Source of the DNA: Cryptomeria japonica
Taxonomy: Eukaryota; Streptophyta; Pinopsida; Cupressales; Cupressaceae
Reading direction: 5' to 3'
Assembly (NCBI RefSeq): GCF_030272615.1
Contig: NC_081412.1
Location: forward strand, 693,478,083-693,542,082
Length of the DNA stretch: 64,000 nucleotides
The notes under the pieces were generated by a model. The model was not told where the DNA came from, did not search any database, and saw only the letters and a program-made list of their open reading frames with translations. Both the position numbers and the translations under genes were made by a program. Shown here piece after piece: positions 1-10,900 of this stretch (its first letter is position 1; every line of letters begins with the position of its first letter).

Positions 1-1155
1 CAACACTGGAGCTATGTTGAGAATACATATGTTGTCCCTACCGGTACTCTCACTGATGATCAAAGAAGAGAAATTTAGGAGAATGGGCAAGTAATGGAAG
101 ATCTTATCAACAACCTATCTGATGTTGAGTTTATAGATGTTTAGGAAAAAGACAATCCCAAAGATGTATGGGATACTCTGGAGTCTATCTATGGTGGTAA
201 TGAGAATGTGAAGCAAGCTAAGGAAGAAATCCTAAGAGGAAAGTTTGAACACATGCGGATGGTTAAAGGAGAGACCATTCAACAATATGGGATAAGGATT
301 AAAACTATTGTTGGAGACATCAAGAGTGTAGGAGGTACAATGGATGATTCCACCATTGTTAGCAAAGTTTTGAGAACCTTATTACCGGTCTATGCAATAA
401 GGGTTGCCGCTATTCAGGAGTTGAGATCTATTGACAAGACAAAGGTGTCCCTAGATTCTATCATTGCTAAGTTGACTGCATATGAGCTAAACAGTTATGA
501 TGGCAGTGTTCAGAAGACTGATTTAACCTTTAAAGCATCTACTACACTATCCAGAAAGGGTAAAGAAGCTAGTACTAGCCGTGAACATAGACAAAGTAGA
601 GATATGGATGATAAGGAGATCTTGATGGAATTTGAAGATCTTCTGGCCAAGAGACTTCCTAAGGGAACTAGCAAATACAGAGGTAAGCTCCCTTTGAAAT
701 GTTTTTCTTGCAATAGGATTGGACACATTGTTGTAAATTGTCCTAATGGTGATAATAAGGACAAATCGGAAAGGTTCAAAAAGTTCAAAGGAGGAAATAG
801 GAGAATATGTCTTGTTGCAGTTGATGAAGGTGTCATTGATGATGAATCAGAAGATGAAGAAAGTGAAGACATAGTATTTGTAGCTATCAAGGAATATGTG
901 TCAGACAAGAAGGCTCTTGTCTCCTGCTTTGATAATACTAATGAATGGATTATTAATAGTGGTTGTTCTCACCACATGACTGGTGACTAGAGAAAGTTTC
1001 TATCTCTGGAAGAGTATGATGGAGGTGTAGTTCGATTTGGTAATGATGCACCTTGTATGGTAAAAGGAAAAGGGTCCATTTATTTAAATGGGAAAATCAG
1101 TGTTGATAATGTGTATTGGGTAGAAGGTCTTAGGCATAACCTTTTGAGTGTTGCT
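1..1155 (+). pseudogene. Element A gag and protease (partial, decayed)
   Basis: The frame is open from base 1 apart from TAG at 88, 142, 988 and 1156. The UBN2-like Gag helix region (DVWDTLESIYGG, then QYGIRIKTIVGDIKSVGG) covers roughly 150-510. A CCHC zinc knuckle (CFSCNRIGHIVVNC) lies at about 700-741. The aspartic protease region starts near 945 with WIINSGCSHHM; copia proteases have DSG here, so the catalytic Asp has become Asn. After the TAG at 988 the frame resumes as RKFLSLEEYDGG and LRHNLLSVA, the usual GAG/protease-to-integrase linker. Most of these stops are explained by a single C-to-T change of CAG. Gag N-terminus missing. Confidence 0.88.
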
Positions 1156-1905
1156 TAGTTGAATTATAATCGACTCACTCTGGAATTCAAAGATGGAGTA
1201 TGCAAAGTAAAAGGAAAGAGTGGTGAACTGATGGCCATTGGTATGCAGACCAAAGGTAACTTATTTAAGTTGAATACAAATATCAGTCAATGTCTAATGG
1301 CTAAGTTTGATTACAGTTGGATATGGCATAGGAGACTTTGCCATGTAAATTCTGATAATATTGTGAAGGCTAGTAAGATCAAGGCAGTTAGAGGATTGCC
1401 TGTGGTGAACAAACCAAAGAATCCTCTATGTAGAGAATGTAAAATGGGGAAAATTTCTTCCTCACCCTTCAAAGGTAAATCTTTCACAGCAGAAAATGTA
1501 CTTGATCTTGTGCATACTGATTTGTGCGGTCCTATGAAAATAGGGAGTGTTTAGGGAGATAGGTACTTTATGATTCTTACTTATGACTTCTCAAGAATGA
1601 TGTGGGTCACATTCTTGAAAGACAAGTCTGAAGCTTTTGGAAAGTTCAAAGCCTTCAAAGCACTAGTTGAAAAGGAAAGTGGTAAGAGGATCAAATGCCT
1701 TAGAACTGATCAAGGAGGTGAGTTCACCTCTGGAGAATTCAATAAGTACTATGAAGAGAATGACATCAAGAGGCAACTATCTGTCCCTCGGACTTCGCAG
1801 CAGAATGGCCTAGCATAAAGGAACAACCGGACTATAGTTGAAGCAGCCAGAATGATGTTGATTCAAGGGAAAGTTTCTCACACCTTTTGGAGAGATTGAC
1901 TAGTA
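1156..1905 (+). pseudogene. Element A integrase (decayed, internal deletion)
   Basis: GAG-pre-integrase zinc finger (WHRRLCHVNSDN then CRECKMGK) at about 1320-1450, followed by the integrase core: DLVHTDLCGPM (first Asp) near 1504, CLRTDQGGEF (second Asp) near 1700 and QQNGLA-stop-RNN near 1800. In relatives the last motif is QNGxAERNN, so the third catalytic residue, Glu, has become TAA. At about 1895 the frame jumps from TFWRD straight to sequence matching the TSKTP region, so about 80-100 bp that normally encode EA..TVYILNR are gone. TAG at 1552 interrupts SV-GDRYF. Inactive. Confidence 0.87.
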
Positions 1906-3895
1906 AGACTCCTATAGTAAGCTACTTTAGAGTGTTTGGTAGCAAGTGTTATATCAAGAGGAGTGAACACTAGAGCAAGTTTGATGTAAAATGTGATGAG
2001 GGAATATTCCTAGGGTATTCCACCAAGAGAAAATCTCTCAAGTGTTTTAATAATAGGACTCAGAGAATTGTTGAAAGTATCAATGTTGGAGTTGATGAAA
2101 CCTCTGAGAAACCTGAGGAAACCAACAATGAGCAAGTAATAGATGAACCAGTTGCAAAATAGCCTAGTACTAGTAACAGTGCTCCTACATCTGTAGATGT
2201 TGATGCTGATAAAGATGAGGATGAAGAGGAAATAGCTAAGATCATTCCTAGGTATGTAAAGCTGAATCATGATCCAAAGCAGATCATAGGAGATAAGGAT
2301 GTAGGAATTCTTACTAGAAGAAAGGTCAGAGAAAATTCTTGCATGATCTTTGAATTTGAGCCTAAAATTTTTAATGAGGCACATAAAGATGAAGACTAGA
2401 TAAAGGCTATGGAAGAGGAACTTGACCAGATAGAAAAGAATTGTACATGGTCTTTGGTACCCAGACCTGAGCATAAAAATGTTATTGGAACCAAATGGGT
2501 TTTTAGAAAGAAGCTAAATGAATATGGCATGGTGGTAAGAAACAAATCTAGACTGGTATGTAAGGGATATGCTCAAGAAGAAGGAGAAGACTATGGAGAA
2601 ACTTTTTCTCCAATAGCTAGATTGGAAGGAGTTCGAATGCTTCTTGCATATGTAGCCTTCAAGGGATTTAAAGTGTATGAGATGGATGTAAAATCTACAT
2701 TCCTAAATGGAATACTTGAAGAGGAAGTGTATATAGAGAAACCATATGGGTTTTCCCTATCAAAAGATAGTAATATGGTGTGTAGGCTACATAAAGCCTT
2801 GTATGGATTGAAGCAAGCACCTAGAGCATGGTATGAACGTTTACACTCCCATCTTGTGGAAATTGGATTTGAAAGAACAAGTGAAGATAACAATATCTAT
2901 CTGAAGTCGGAAGGAGATCAGATTTTGATCTGTGAAGTATTTGTTGATGACATAATTTTTGGTGGAGATGACAAGATGAGTCATGATTTTGTAGATGAGA
3001 TGAAGAAGGAATTTGAGATGTCACTAATCAAAGAGATTAAGTTCTTCATTAGACTATAGATTCAACAAATGAAAAATGGTATATCTTTATAACTTAGTCC
3101 AAGTATGTCAAAGAGGTGTTGAAGACCTTTGGCATGGAAGACAACAAACCAGTTGGTACACTGATGGTGACCGGTTGTAAATTGTCAAAGGAAGATGACT
3201 CAACATTGGGGAATGAGAAATATTACCGACCAATAATTGGTCAGTTGCACTATGTAGTGCACAGTAGACCGAACATTGCACATGCAGTGGGCATTGTTGC
3301 ACGTTTCCAAAAAAGTCCAAGAGAATCTCAATTGGTAGCAGTCAAGCAGATTCTTAGATATTTGAAGGGAACTGTAGACTACAGATTGTGGTATCCATAC
3401 AGTAATGATTTCAACCTCAAAGTGTTCATAGATGTTGGTTGGGCTAGTAATGTGGACGACCGAAAGAGCACAACCAGTGGTGCATTCTTTCTTGGTGGTA
3501 GACTAGTCTCATGGATGAGTAAGAAGTAGAGTTTTGTCTCTCAGTCTACAACAAAAGCAAAGAATGAAGCAACATTTATGAACTGCACTCAGACAATTTG
3601 GATGAAGCATGTACTAAGTGGTTTCAAAGTCCCTGTATCTGAACCTGTGAGCATATTTTATGATAACAGAAGTGCAATTAATATTTCCAAGAATCTGGTG
3701 TTGCATGCTAGAACCAAGCACTTTGAGCTCAAGTATCATTTCTTGAGGGAGAAAGTTCAGAACAAAGAGGTTGTGTTGGAACATGTTTCCAGTAAGGAGC
3801 AGTTAGAAGACACATTCACCAAGCCTCTACCGAAGGCTACATTTACCTATTTAAGAGGTGAATTAGGGATACTACCCCTTCAAGAGGTGAACTAA
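1906..3895 (+). pseudogene. Element A reverse transcriptase and RNase H (decayed)
   Basis: From 1906 the integrase C-terminal linker (VFGSKCYIKRSE, then an acidic stretch) leads into the copia RT, open from 2409 to 3059. Seen: GTKWVFRKKLNEYG, ARLEGVRMLLAY, DVKSTFLNGILEEEVYIEKP (Asp in motif A), YGLKQAPRAWYERL and the active-site FVDDIIFGG near 2940-2965. A TAG follows FFIRL, then a 1-nt shift near 3080 moves the frame. RNase H follows at 3116-3895: IGQLHYVVHSRPNIAHAVG, KVFIDVGWASNVDDRKS, FYDNRSAINISKN, HARTKHFELKYHF and the C-terminal DTFTKPLPK. IDVGWAS has Val where the family has TDADWA. TAG at about 3527 splits KK-SFVSQS. Ends with TAA at 3895. Confidence 0.9.
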
Positions 3896-4098
3896 AGGTA
3901 TGTGCTCCACATCAATCTGGTATTGTGTTGTCAAATATTTTTCAGGATTTGTGTGTTGAAGGATGCTACTCCTCAGGGGGAGCAACATAGTGGAACATAG
4001 CTGTCTGTGCCTCTACTTTGGCATTATTGTCAAAGGGGGAGAAGATGTGAAGTGGAGAGATATCTTTGTATATTGCCATCAATACCAAAGGGGGAGAT
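3896..4098 (+). other. Element A 3' UTR with three purine tracts (multiple PPT)
   Basis: Three copies of a (c)aaagggggag-like tract are seen: near 3974, near 4034 and the functional-position copy at 4087-4096, directly before the LTR. Repeated PPTs upstream of the 3' LTR are described for plant Sireviruses. The last tract lies between taccaa (4083) and ttggca (4101), which can pair and so fold the PPT into a loop across the internal/LTR border. Confidence 0.8.
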
Positions 4099-5569
4099 TG
4101 TTGGCATATGTGCAGAAGTGCGATGACATGATGATATTGTATGTTGTCATTGATGTCAATATACTAAAGTATGAATTGGTATATTGAAGTAGGCAACCTG
4201 GCAAGTGAAACGGTATGATGATACAAGTAAACCGGTATGATGGTACAAGTGAAGTGATATGATGAAGTGTGAACCGGAACCAGTATATGTAGAAAGTGAA
4301 CCGGTATGTGAACCGGTATATGGAAAGTTTGTATGGAGGCTTCTGGTTGATGCATTCCAAGTCTATGTGATTCGACCGACGACATCCTATGATGGGTTAG
4401 CACTAAAATTGATATTAGATCGTGTTGCCACGTTAGCCTTATCCTTGAGGATCTTGCATGAAGAAGATTGATCCTATCTACCTCGAGAATGTCCAAAGTC
4501 CCAATAAATGGTAAAGAGCATGTGATTTGTTCTTAGCTTCCAGAAGTGGCAAAGAACGAATGATGGAGAACATCTTGAGATCTGTTCAAGACTTTTTTAT
4601 TCAATGCAATGTGTTTGAATGGTCAGGATTGGACCAACTGTATTGATAACCTAAATGTTTAGGGTTTAGGGTTTATGCTATTGACCTATCTATTTCCTAT
4701 AAGGTCGATGATGATTTGCATTGTAAAGTTGTTGGCAAATTTTGTGTGTGTGTATCCAAGTGAAGAGATACTTGATTATTGCCAAACCGGAGAAGTGTGT
4801 TGATACATGCAGAGTGTGATTACAGAAGTAAAGGAACTAAAATGGATTTGTCTTGGCATTGAGTGTTGTTATCAGATCAATGTATTACCTATTGACTTCT
4901 AACCATTTCAGTAGTTGGAAAATCCCTTAACAGGGTAGCTTCAATAGGATTTCTATAAATCCTTTAACAGGGTGACCCAAATTCACTGAGTTCTTCAAAT
5001 CCTCTTGCGAGGTAACCTTTAACAAGGTTCTAACCTTTAACCAGGTATTTAGCCATCCCTTAATCAAGTGATCCCTACCAGGATCGGTTCCTAGTAGAAC
5101 CTATTGCAAAGTCCTTAGCCAGACTAGGCACCTAACAGAGTGGACTTTAGAAGAGTTCAAAGAACAACTTGTGGGTATTCATCCCCATCGTGGTTTTTCC
5201 TAGTTGGGTTTCCACATGAAAAATTAGTGTGTCATGTGTGATGCTTTTTCATGTGATGATTAGTGTTTTCTGTTAAGTGGTAATGCATGTTGATCCAGTG
5301 GTCTTTATATATCTAATGCATTACTTGTTTATGCATATGGGTGAAGTGGAAAGGAGAGATTAGGTTTCGTGAAGATCTAAGTGTTACCAGTTTATGTGTT
5401 TCACAGTCTCACTGTGTTTTACCGAGTAGTGCCCTATTTTAGATTGGTGACTCTATTTACCAGTTTGTGTAGTCTTTATAGTCAAAGTAGTTTAAGGAAG
5501 TGTTTGTCTATTCTGATTCACCCCCCCCCCTCTTAGTATATGTTGAGTATTGTTCATGATTATTCATCA
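4099..5569 (+). repeat. Element A 3' LTR (1471 bp)
   Basis: Starts TGTTGGCA right after the PPT and ends ttcatca, before B sequence. It holds several ccggtat-type short repeats at 4200-4320 (U3), a ttgtcattgatgtcaa motif at 4144-4159 shared with other LTRs here, the U5 module tggtttttcc...gggtttccacat at 5190-5216, and a C homopolymer run at about 5520-5530 just before the end. No protein gene is seen in it. Confidence 0.85.
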
Positions 5570-8200
5570 GGTATCAGGTTTCTCAACTTCTGCTGGTATA
5601 TCAATGTTCTAAGAGTCAATAGTGTTAACTAGTGACTCAGAGATCTCAATATTTGTAGCTTTAGTGTGCTTTACCTCTGTGGTTTCCTTATCCATGACAA
5701 TGTTGAAGTCTTGAGTGTCCACATTCATGGTAAGATAATTTTTTACTCCAGATTAGTGTCATCTTGTGTCATCTCTAGTTATTTCCTTTGCCTTCTCTTC
5801 TAGTTGACTGTCAATTTATATCGGTGTCTCTGCAGTTATTGGTGGGGTGTCTTGTGTCGGTGGAGGAAAGTTATCCTTGACCATTATATCAAGTACACTA
5901 CCAATTTTACCTTTATCCTTCTAATATACCTTTGCAAAAGACATCCATTTTTTGTCTATCCTTTTCTTCTTTCTTCTCTCTTTCCACAAAAAAATATGTC
6001 CCACTTTTCTACTATCTCATCTTCTATTTTCTTAACTCGATCTACCATAAGGTTAACCTATCGGTGACCACTTACAAAAAATGTTCTATTTGCCTCTGAA
6101 ATTAAGTCATCAATTTACTGTTTGGAGATAATAGGATGCACAACAAGTAGAGCCTCTACTTTCAATTTCTTATCTAATTCTATTACCGACATTCTTTTAG
6201 CTTCTAACCTCAAATACAAATCATTAGGTAGATCATCTACAACCTCAATGAGAACTTTCTTGTAGATATCAAGGTGCAAAATAATGCTTTCCTCTATAGT
6301 TTTTTTATCTGAATCTTTGAAAGAATGATAAATTTTATTCAAATTGCTAAGGTTACCTTCTTGTGTAATTTCATTGATTAATTCTTCTAGTGTAAGAGTA
6401 TCTGGTGCTTTAGGTTCTTATTTCTTCTTTGGAGTTACCTTCTTCTTTGGACCACTAGGCTCTCTTACAACATGTTGTTTCTTTCTTTGAGTTCTTGACT
6501 TCTTGGGAGATGGAGCAGGTGTCGGTGAGGGTTTTCTTTTCTTCATGTCCACTCTCTTTAATTCAGCTGCTCTATCATCATTAGAATCAGAAGAAGTAGT
6601 CATAGGGGAAATGTGAGCTACAGGTATCTACTCTGATTGGCTTTCTTTCACACTAGAAGCCATACCACTAAGATTCATTAACCCTTCTATAACATCTTTT
6701 ACCGTTTTAGAAGCATCTTTCATGAATTTATCTCTTTTGTTCCTCTTTCCTTCATCATAGCTACACCACTTTCAGTGGTTTCAACATTGCCAAATATTTC
6801 CTCTATTGGTTCCAGTGGTGCATCTAGGAGTATTTTTGCATATGAGTCCAAGATGTGAGAGTCCACCACATATCCCATTTCAGTAATCCATACAATTCTG
6901 GGTCTAACTGCTTCCATCCAGATTTCATCTCTCTTCACTACAAAGCATATTTGTTTATCATATTTATCTACAATGCTTTGGGAAATCCTTTCTCTCTATT
7001 TCATTCTAGTTTGGAAATTCTTGAAGTATTTTTTAACTAGCTCATCACTGTTAGCTCCCATATCGGTGATTGCCTCCTTTATCTATTTTCCAATAGAAAT
7101 ATCATAGGAAAAATCCTTATGACCCATATCGGGGATCACCTTTAAAAAGTAAAGCATTAAACATACTAACAGATTTCCAAATTTGAATGTTCCTTTCTTG
7201 TCACCTTTTATCTTATCCAAGTTTTCTAACAATTCATCCTTCAACCATTCACAAATATCAATCTTTGCATTGTTTACAATCATCTCATATGCATTGTGAA
7301 TGCATGAACTTGACACAGATTTCAACCTATTTGAGTGAACAACTTTATATCTAATGACCATGCTAGAAAATTTAACATAATTATCCTTTATGTCATTAAC
7401 CCTAAGTGACCGGTTGTTATATGTAGCTCCGGTTAAGCTCATACCTTCCTTGTTAGGGATTTTATTCTTCTTGTCAGGTCTAGAACTAGTGGAGGGTGAA
7501 TCAGTAACAACTTTAATAGCTTCCTTGGTAATCTTGAATACTGATCCAACCACATAAATTCTCTATGAACCCTGATAAGGACATAGTGAATGGCTTCATC
7601 TAAGAATTCTAGCATATGGTGTATTTGTATGAAACCTAAATCCTCAACTAACTTATGTTTTGGTTTCACTATCCCATCCTTGTTAGTAATTACATTCATG
7701 TACATGTTTGTCAAATCTTCGGACCCTAAAATTTCTATGTTACAATGTATGTATGCCCTAGGGTCTTTAGTGAACACGACTCCTTTTGGGATTTTAGAAA
7801 ATGTACCAATAGAGTCATCGTATTTTGTTGTCTTAGGAATGATCTTAAAAATGGGTCTAGGTCGCTTAATGTTTTCCACAATGGTAGGTTGCTACGAATT
7901 CAGGAATAGAAGATGAAGATACCATTGTGAAAGATAAATACCTTTTAACTGTGAAATCCTTGAATGCCCTAAAAATACCTTTGCTACTTTGCCTTTAGAA
8001 TTCCTTTTCTCAATTTCACTCTCTTTGAATGCTTGGATGCTTGGTGAATTGAAATGAGAGGTTACAATGCGTTTATAACCAAAATTTGACTTACAACCAC
8101 AATTAATGGTCATCGGTGAAGTGAAAAACTCCACATATCTATCGGTAAAGAAGAAATATAACTTCTTACCATCAACCAAGGGTAAATGCATGATTTTCAA
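5570..8200 (-). pseudogene. Element B ORF2: unknown protein family, decayed
   Basis: Starts with MKIMHLPLVDGKK at 8200 and is spread over three frames because of at least two frameshifts (near 7550 and 6700) plus TAG stops such as 7892. Three parts are seen. The N-terminal domain (about 7880-6720) contains PKGVVFTKDP, YIHCNIEILGS, HYVLIRVHREFMWL, YEMIVNNAKIDICEWL and FKFGNLLVCLMLYF. A very basic linker (6603-6418) contains MKKRKPSPTPAPSPKK. A helical C-terminal part (from about 6400) contains NEITQEGNL and KKVLIEVVDDLPNDLYLRLE. The first part aligns by eye with F ORF2 (VIVKEG, YIDCKIEDLGS, RIILSRVHGDNMYLE, FKFGQLLVGLFFYF), the last with D ORF2. No TM segment or polymerase motif. I do not recognise the family; the basic linker suggests a nuclear role, which is inference. 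Confidence 0.72.
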
Positions 8201-8325
8201 TTTTTTGCCTTACCCCTAAGGATTATTCCTTAGTTGGATGAAGAATCTCCTGTCAGTGCAGGATTACCCTGTTCTATCGGTGTAGTGGCAGATTCATCAC
8301 TTCTTTGATCTCTCTTTCTAATCCA

Positions 8326-9345
8326 TTATTTTAAAAATTCTTGCTTGATTTCAATAACCTTTTCTTTGCCTTTGTTATTAGATCCTTTATTGTTCACCAG
8401 TATAGTCTTGCTTCTACAAAATTTTGCAATATGCCCAATCTTGTTATGTGCATAACAAGTTATATTATTTCTCTGAATAGCCTTTCCATAACCTTGACCG
8501 GTTTGAGTTCTGCATTGATTAGATAAATGTCCAAATCTACCACAAACATAGCATTTCACATTCATTCTACAATTGTCTGAGTTATGACCATTTTTATTGC
8601 ATTTGGAACATTGATCGGTGGGTAAGTTTGTATTATGATTATTCCTAAATCGGCACTAATTTTCTCTATGACCAAATTTGTTGCAATTAAAACATTTCCC
8701 ATTAAATTTATAAGCATTAGGTTGCCTTACTGGTTTTCTATGATCATGATTGTTTGTAGTCCCAGAGCTTTCTCCATGTTCAAATCCGAGTCCAATTGTA
8801 TCTCCATTAGGTTTCTGACTTTTCAGCATATCATCAAGATTATCTGAACTTTTCTTGAATTTGTCTTTGTATTCATTTGCAGTGACCAACTCACTTTCCA
8901 AAGTGCTAACTTGTCTCAAAAGTTCCTCTTTGTCATGTTCCATGTGAATCAAATTTGTTTTAAGCATATCATTTTCATAACTAAGCCTTTGAGATTCATC
9001 AGATCTTTCATTAAGTCTTCTAGCCAAATCTTCGTCATTCCTCTTCCTATCTTCAATATCTTTGCATAGTCTCATGGTTAAATCTTGCATCTCAATCTTC
9101 ATGTTATTGTTCTCTTGTCTCAATTTCTCTGCAATATCTCTGAGAGTTTCTTTTTCTTCATCATCTTTATTTCTCAATTTCACATGTAGTTTTTTTCTCT
9201 TATTCTTTTCTATAACTAGGTTATCTTGAAGAGCTTTGATAAATTCCCGAGCAGCTCTGAGTTCATCTTCTAGTTTGATATTCTTCAATTTTTCTACAAC
9301 AAAATCGTCAAGAGCTCCTTCCAACTGTTGTCTCAAGCTTTCCAT
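8326..9345 (-). pseudogene. Element B Gag: coiled coil plus four zinc knuckles
   Basis: The start is chosen at ATG 9345 (MESLRQQLEGALDDF), which aligns with the D Gag start (RQQLLVALDDL). Residues 1-180 are heptad-like, rich in E/K/L (coiled coil), with an NEYKDKF motif shared with D. CCHC knuckles follow: CFNCNKFGHRENQC, split by a TAG at 8656-8658 where Gln is expected; CSKCNKNGHNSDNC; CYVCGRFGHLSNQC; and CYAHNKIGHIAKFC, in which the second Cys has become His. Apart from that TAG the frame is open from 9345 to 8326. Coiled-coil Gags are known in Sireviruses; four knuckles are more than usual. Likely role: RNA-binding structural protein. Confidence 0.82.
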
Positions 9346-9401
9346 TAATACTGGTTTCAGAATCGTCCTCAAGTTGTTAGGCTTCAGCAAATAGAGGACT
9401 A

Positions 9402-9414
9402 GGCTCTGATACCA
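9402..9414 (-). other. Element B primer-binding site (initiator Met tRNA type)
   Basis: On the minus strand tggtatcagagcc follows the LTR end after two bases (ca-at-tgg). This is the standard plant copia PBS complementary to the 3' end of initiator tRNA-Met. Confidence 0.9.
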
Positions 9415-9416
9415 AT

Positions 9417-10282
9417 TGTTAGATACTTGATCAGTCCCAAAGACACTGAGAGGGGGGGGTGAATCAGTGTTTCACTGGTAAATGAAATATTTAAACTTGT
9501 TTGCAACTTTACAACCCAAATTAATGTACCGGTAAACAAGCAATAAAGCAATAAAGAGAAATAACAGTATAACCATCAATGCACACCATAACATAGATAT
9601 TTTTGGCGAGGAAACCCGGTAGGGGAAAAACCTCGGTGGGATTTGTGACCCACAATATTTACTCACAGGCCAATATGAATAAATATTACTGATATAATAG
9701 GGGTCTACACATGCAGGAAGGCTAACAACCTAGAGCTCACTGCTCAATCACAAAAAGGAGTCCTACTAACTACAAAATTGGATGATTAAATCCAATGATA
9801 ATGTACTGCTCAAAATAGCATCTGCAATGCTGGATTCAGTACCGGTTTAAGCTCTATCAAATACCTCTTCCAGAAACCTTTCTTTTCTCTTCTCTGCACT
9901 TATTCGCTCATAAAAAATATTACATCAAAATGCATATACAGATATTCACTCTCATAATCATTACCTAATTACATAATCTTCTTCTTCAAAATGACCTACA
10001 AGATCTCATACATATATGAGTCTTTACAATACATCATGTTGGCTACAAATAATTAATTACATTACAATATAATTGGCATAAACAAAACTTTATCTTATGT
10101 CGGCCTGGGTACCATTATGATTCATTGCCAGTGTAAACTAGATGCTGGTGTGAATGAACTTTGTGTAGCTGTTAGTGCCAGTATGTGAAGTATGTTGTTG
10201 GTATAACCTATGAACCATATTACCAGTTGGTTGCCATCAATAACAAAATCAACAATTCTCATCTGAGTGTAGAATGCCAACA
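9417..10282 (-). repeat. Element B 5' LTR (866 bp)
   Basis: On the minus strand it begins TGTTGGCATTCTACAC at 10282 and ends ctaaca at 9417, next to the PBS. The U5 module is at 9606-9636 (gaggtttttccc...gggtttcctcgcc on the minus strand) and a C-run (ccccccctctcagtg) lies just before the LTR end at about 9449-9460. Nothing coding was found. Confidence 0.85.
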
Positions 10283-10900
10283 ATATCGAAGTTGAAGGCT
10301 TTCAGATAAAAAATGAACGCCATATATGTAGGTGGATGGGTAGACAACAGTATTCTTTGCCAGGTCCTCTGAAACCTCAAATTGAATTTTGTCACTGCTT
10401 CTTAAGGGGATCTCTTTATGGCAATCAATTGATGCATTAGGGATGACCTATTTGCCTTGTCAGAGAATCTCTGAAAGAAATGGTCACCCAACTTATCCCA
10501 ATCGGCTATAGAATTTGGACCCAAGGATCTATACCAATCTAGAGCTTTCCCTTTGAATGAAGCCATGAGAAATCACAAAGCTATATTTTTCTTAGTGATG
10601 TTATGGATGATGTAGTCATTGGCCACATCTTGTAGGTTCTCTCCAGGGGTCTTGGGACATTCTCCAGTGAATTTAGGGACAACTTTCAGTGCAGAAAAGG
10701 GGATCACCCCCTATACTGCAGGTGGAATGGGAGGAATGAGAGGGCTTATGTTGTTCCACATCATGAAGTTTCTAGGGGGAATCTGAGCCATTATTATGGG
10801 AACAATCGCAAGGAAGATATGTGGGTTCTAGGAAGGAATGGTTGCGGGCGAATGGACACTTACCAAGGGTGGAAGGAGCAAACTAGAATTAAAAGTTGTT
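10283..10900 (-). pseudogene. Element J: Ty3/gypsy gag relic
   Basis: Minus-strand translation gives a typical retrotransposon gag core: MAQIPPRNFMMWNN near 10792, then FSALKVVPKFTGECPKTPG, ANDYIIHNITKKNIAL, FLMASFKGKALDWYRSLGP and DWDKLGDHFFQRFSDKANR, down to about 10380. Several stops are present and no long ORF survives. It is cut at 10283 by the element B LTR (candidate TSD atatc at 10283-10287). The rest of this element is not found in the window. Confidence 0.8.

Larger units (their letters stand above)
1..5569 (+). mobile_element. Element A: Ty1/copia retrotransposon, 5' end outside the window
   Basis: Gag, protease, integrase, RT and RNase H remnants follow in copia order, then a 3' UTR with repeated purine tracts and one LTR that ends in CA. 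The 5' LTR and Gag N-terminus lie before base 1. The sequence after 5569 reads as the minus-strand ORF2 of element B, so A was inserted into B. The expected 5-bp target duplication would be ggtat at 5570-5574, but the left copy is out of the window. The element is dead: about a dozen in-frame stops (nearly all TAG), a deletion in integrase and a frameshift near 3080. Confidence 0.92.
5570..10282 (-). mobile_element. Element B: pol-less LTR element with coiled-coil Gag and ORF2
   Basis: Read on the minus strand: LTR (10282-9417), Met-type PBS (9414-9402), Gag (9345-8326), then ORF2 (8200 down to 5570), cut by the end of element A. No protease, integrase, RT or RNase H motif lies between Gag and ORF2; only about 125 bp separate them. 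The same gag/ORF2 arrangement recurs in F. It interrupts the minus-strand gypsy gag of J at 10283. The 3' LTR would lie left of the window start. Confidence 0.8.

Noticed and set aside
510-908. Minus-strand ORF of 132 codons opposite the A gag
   Set aside because: Antisense shadow of the gag frame, Ser/Leu-rich with no family features.
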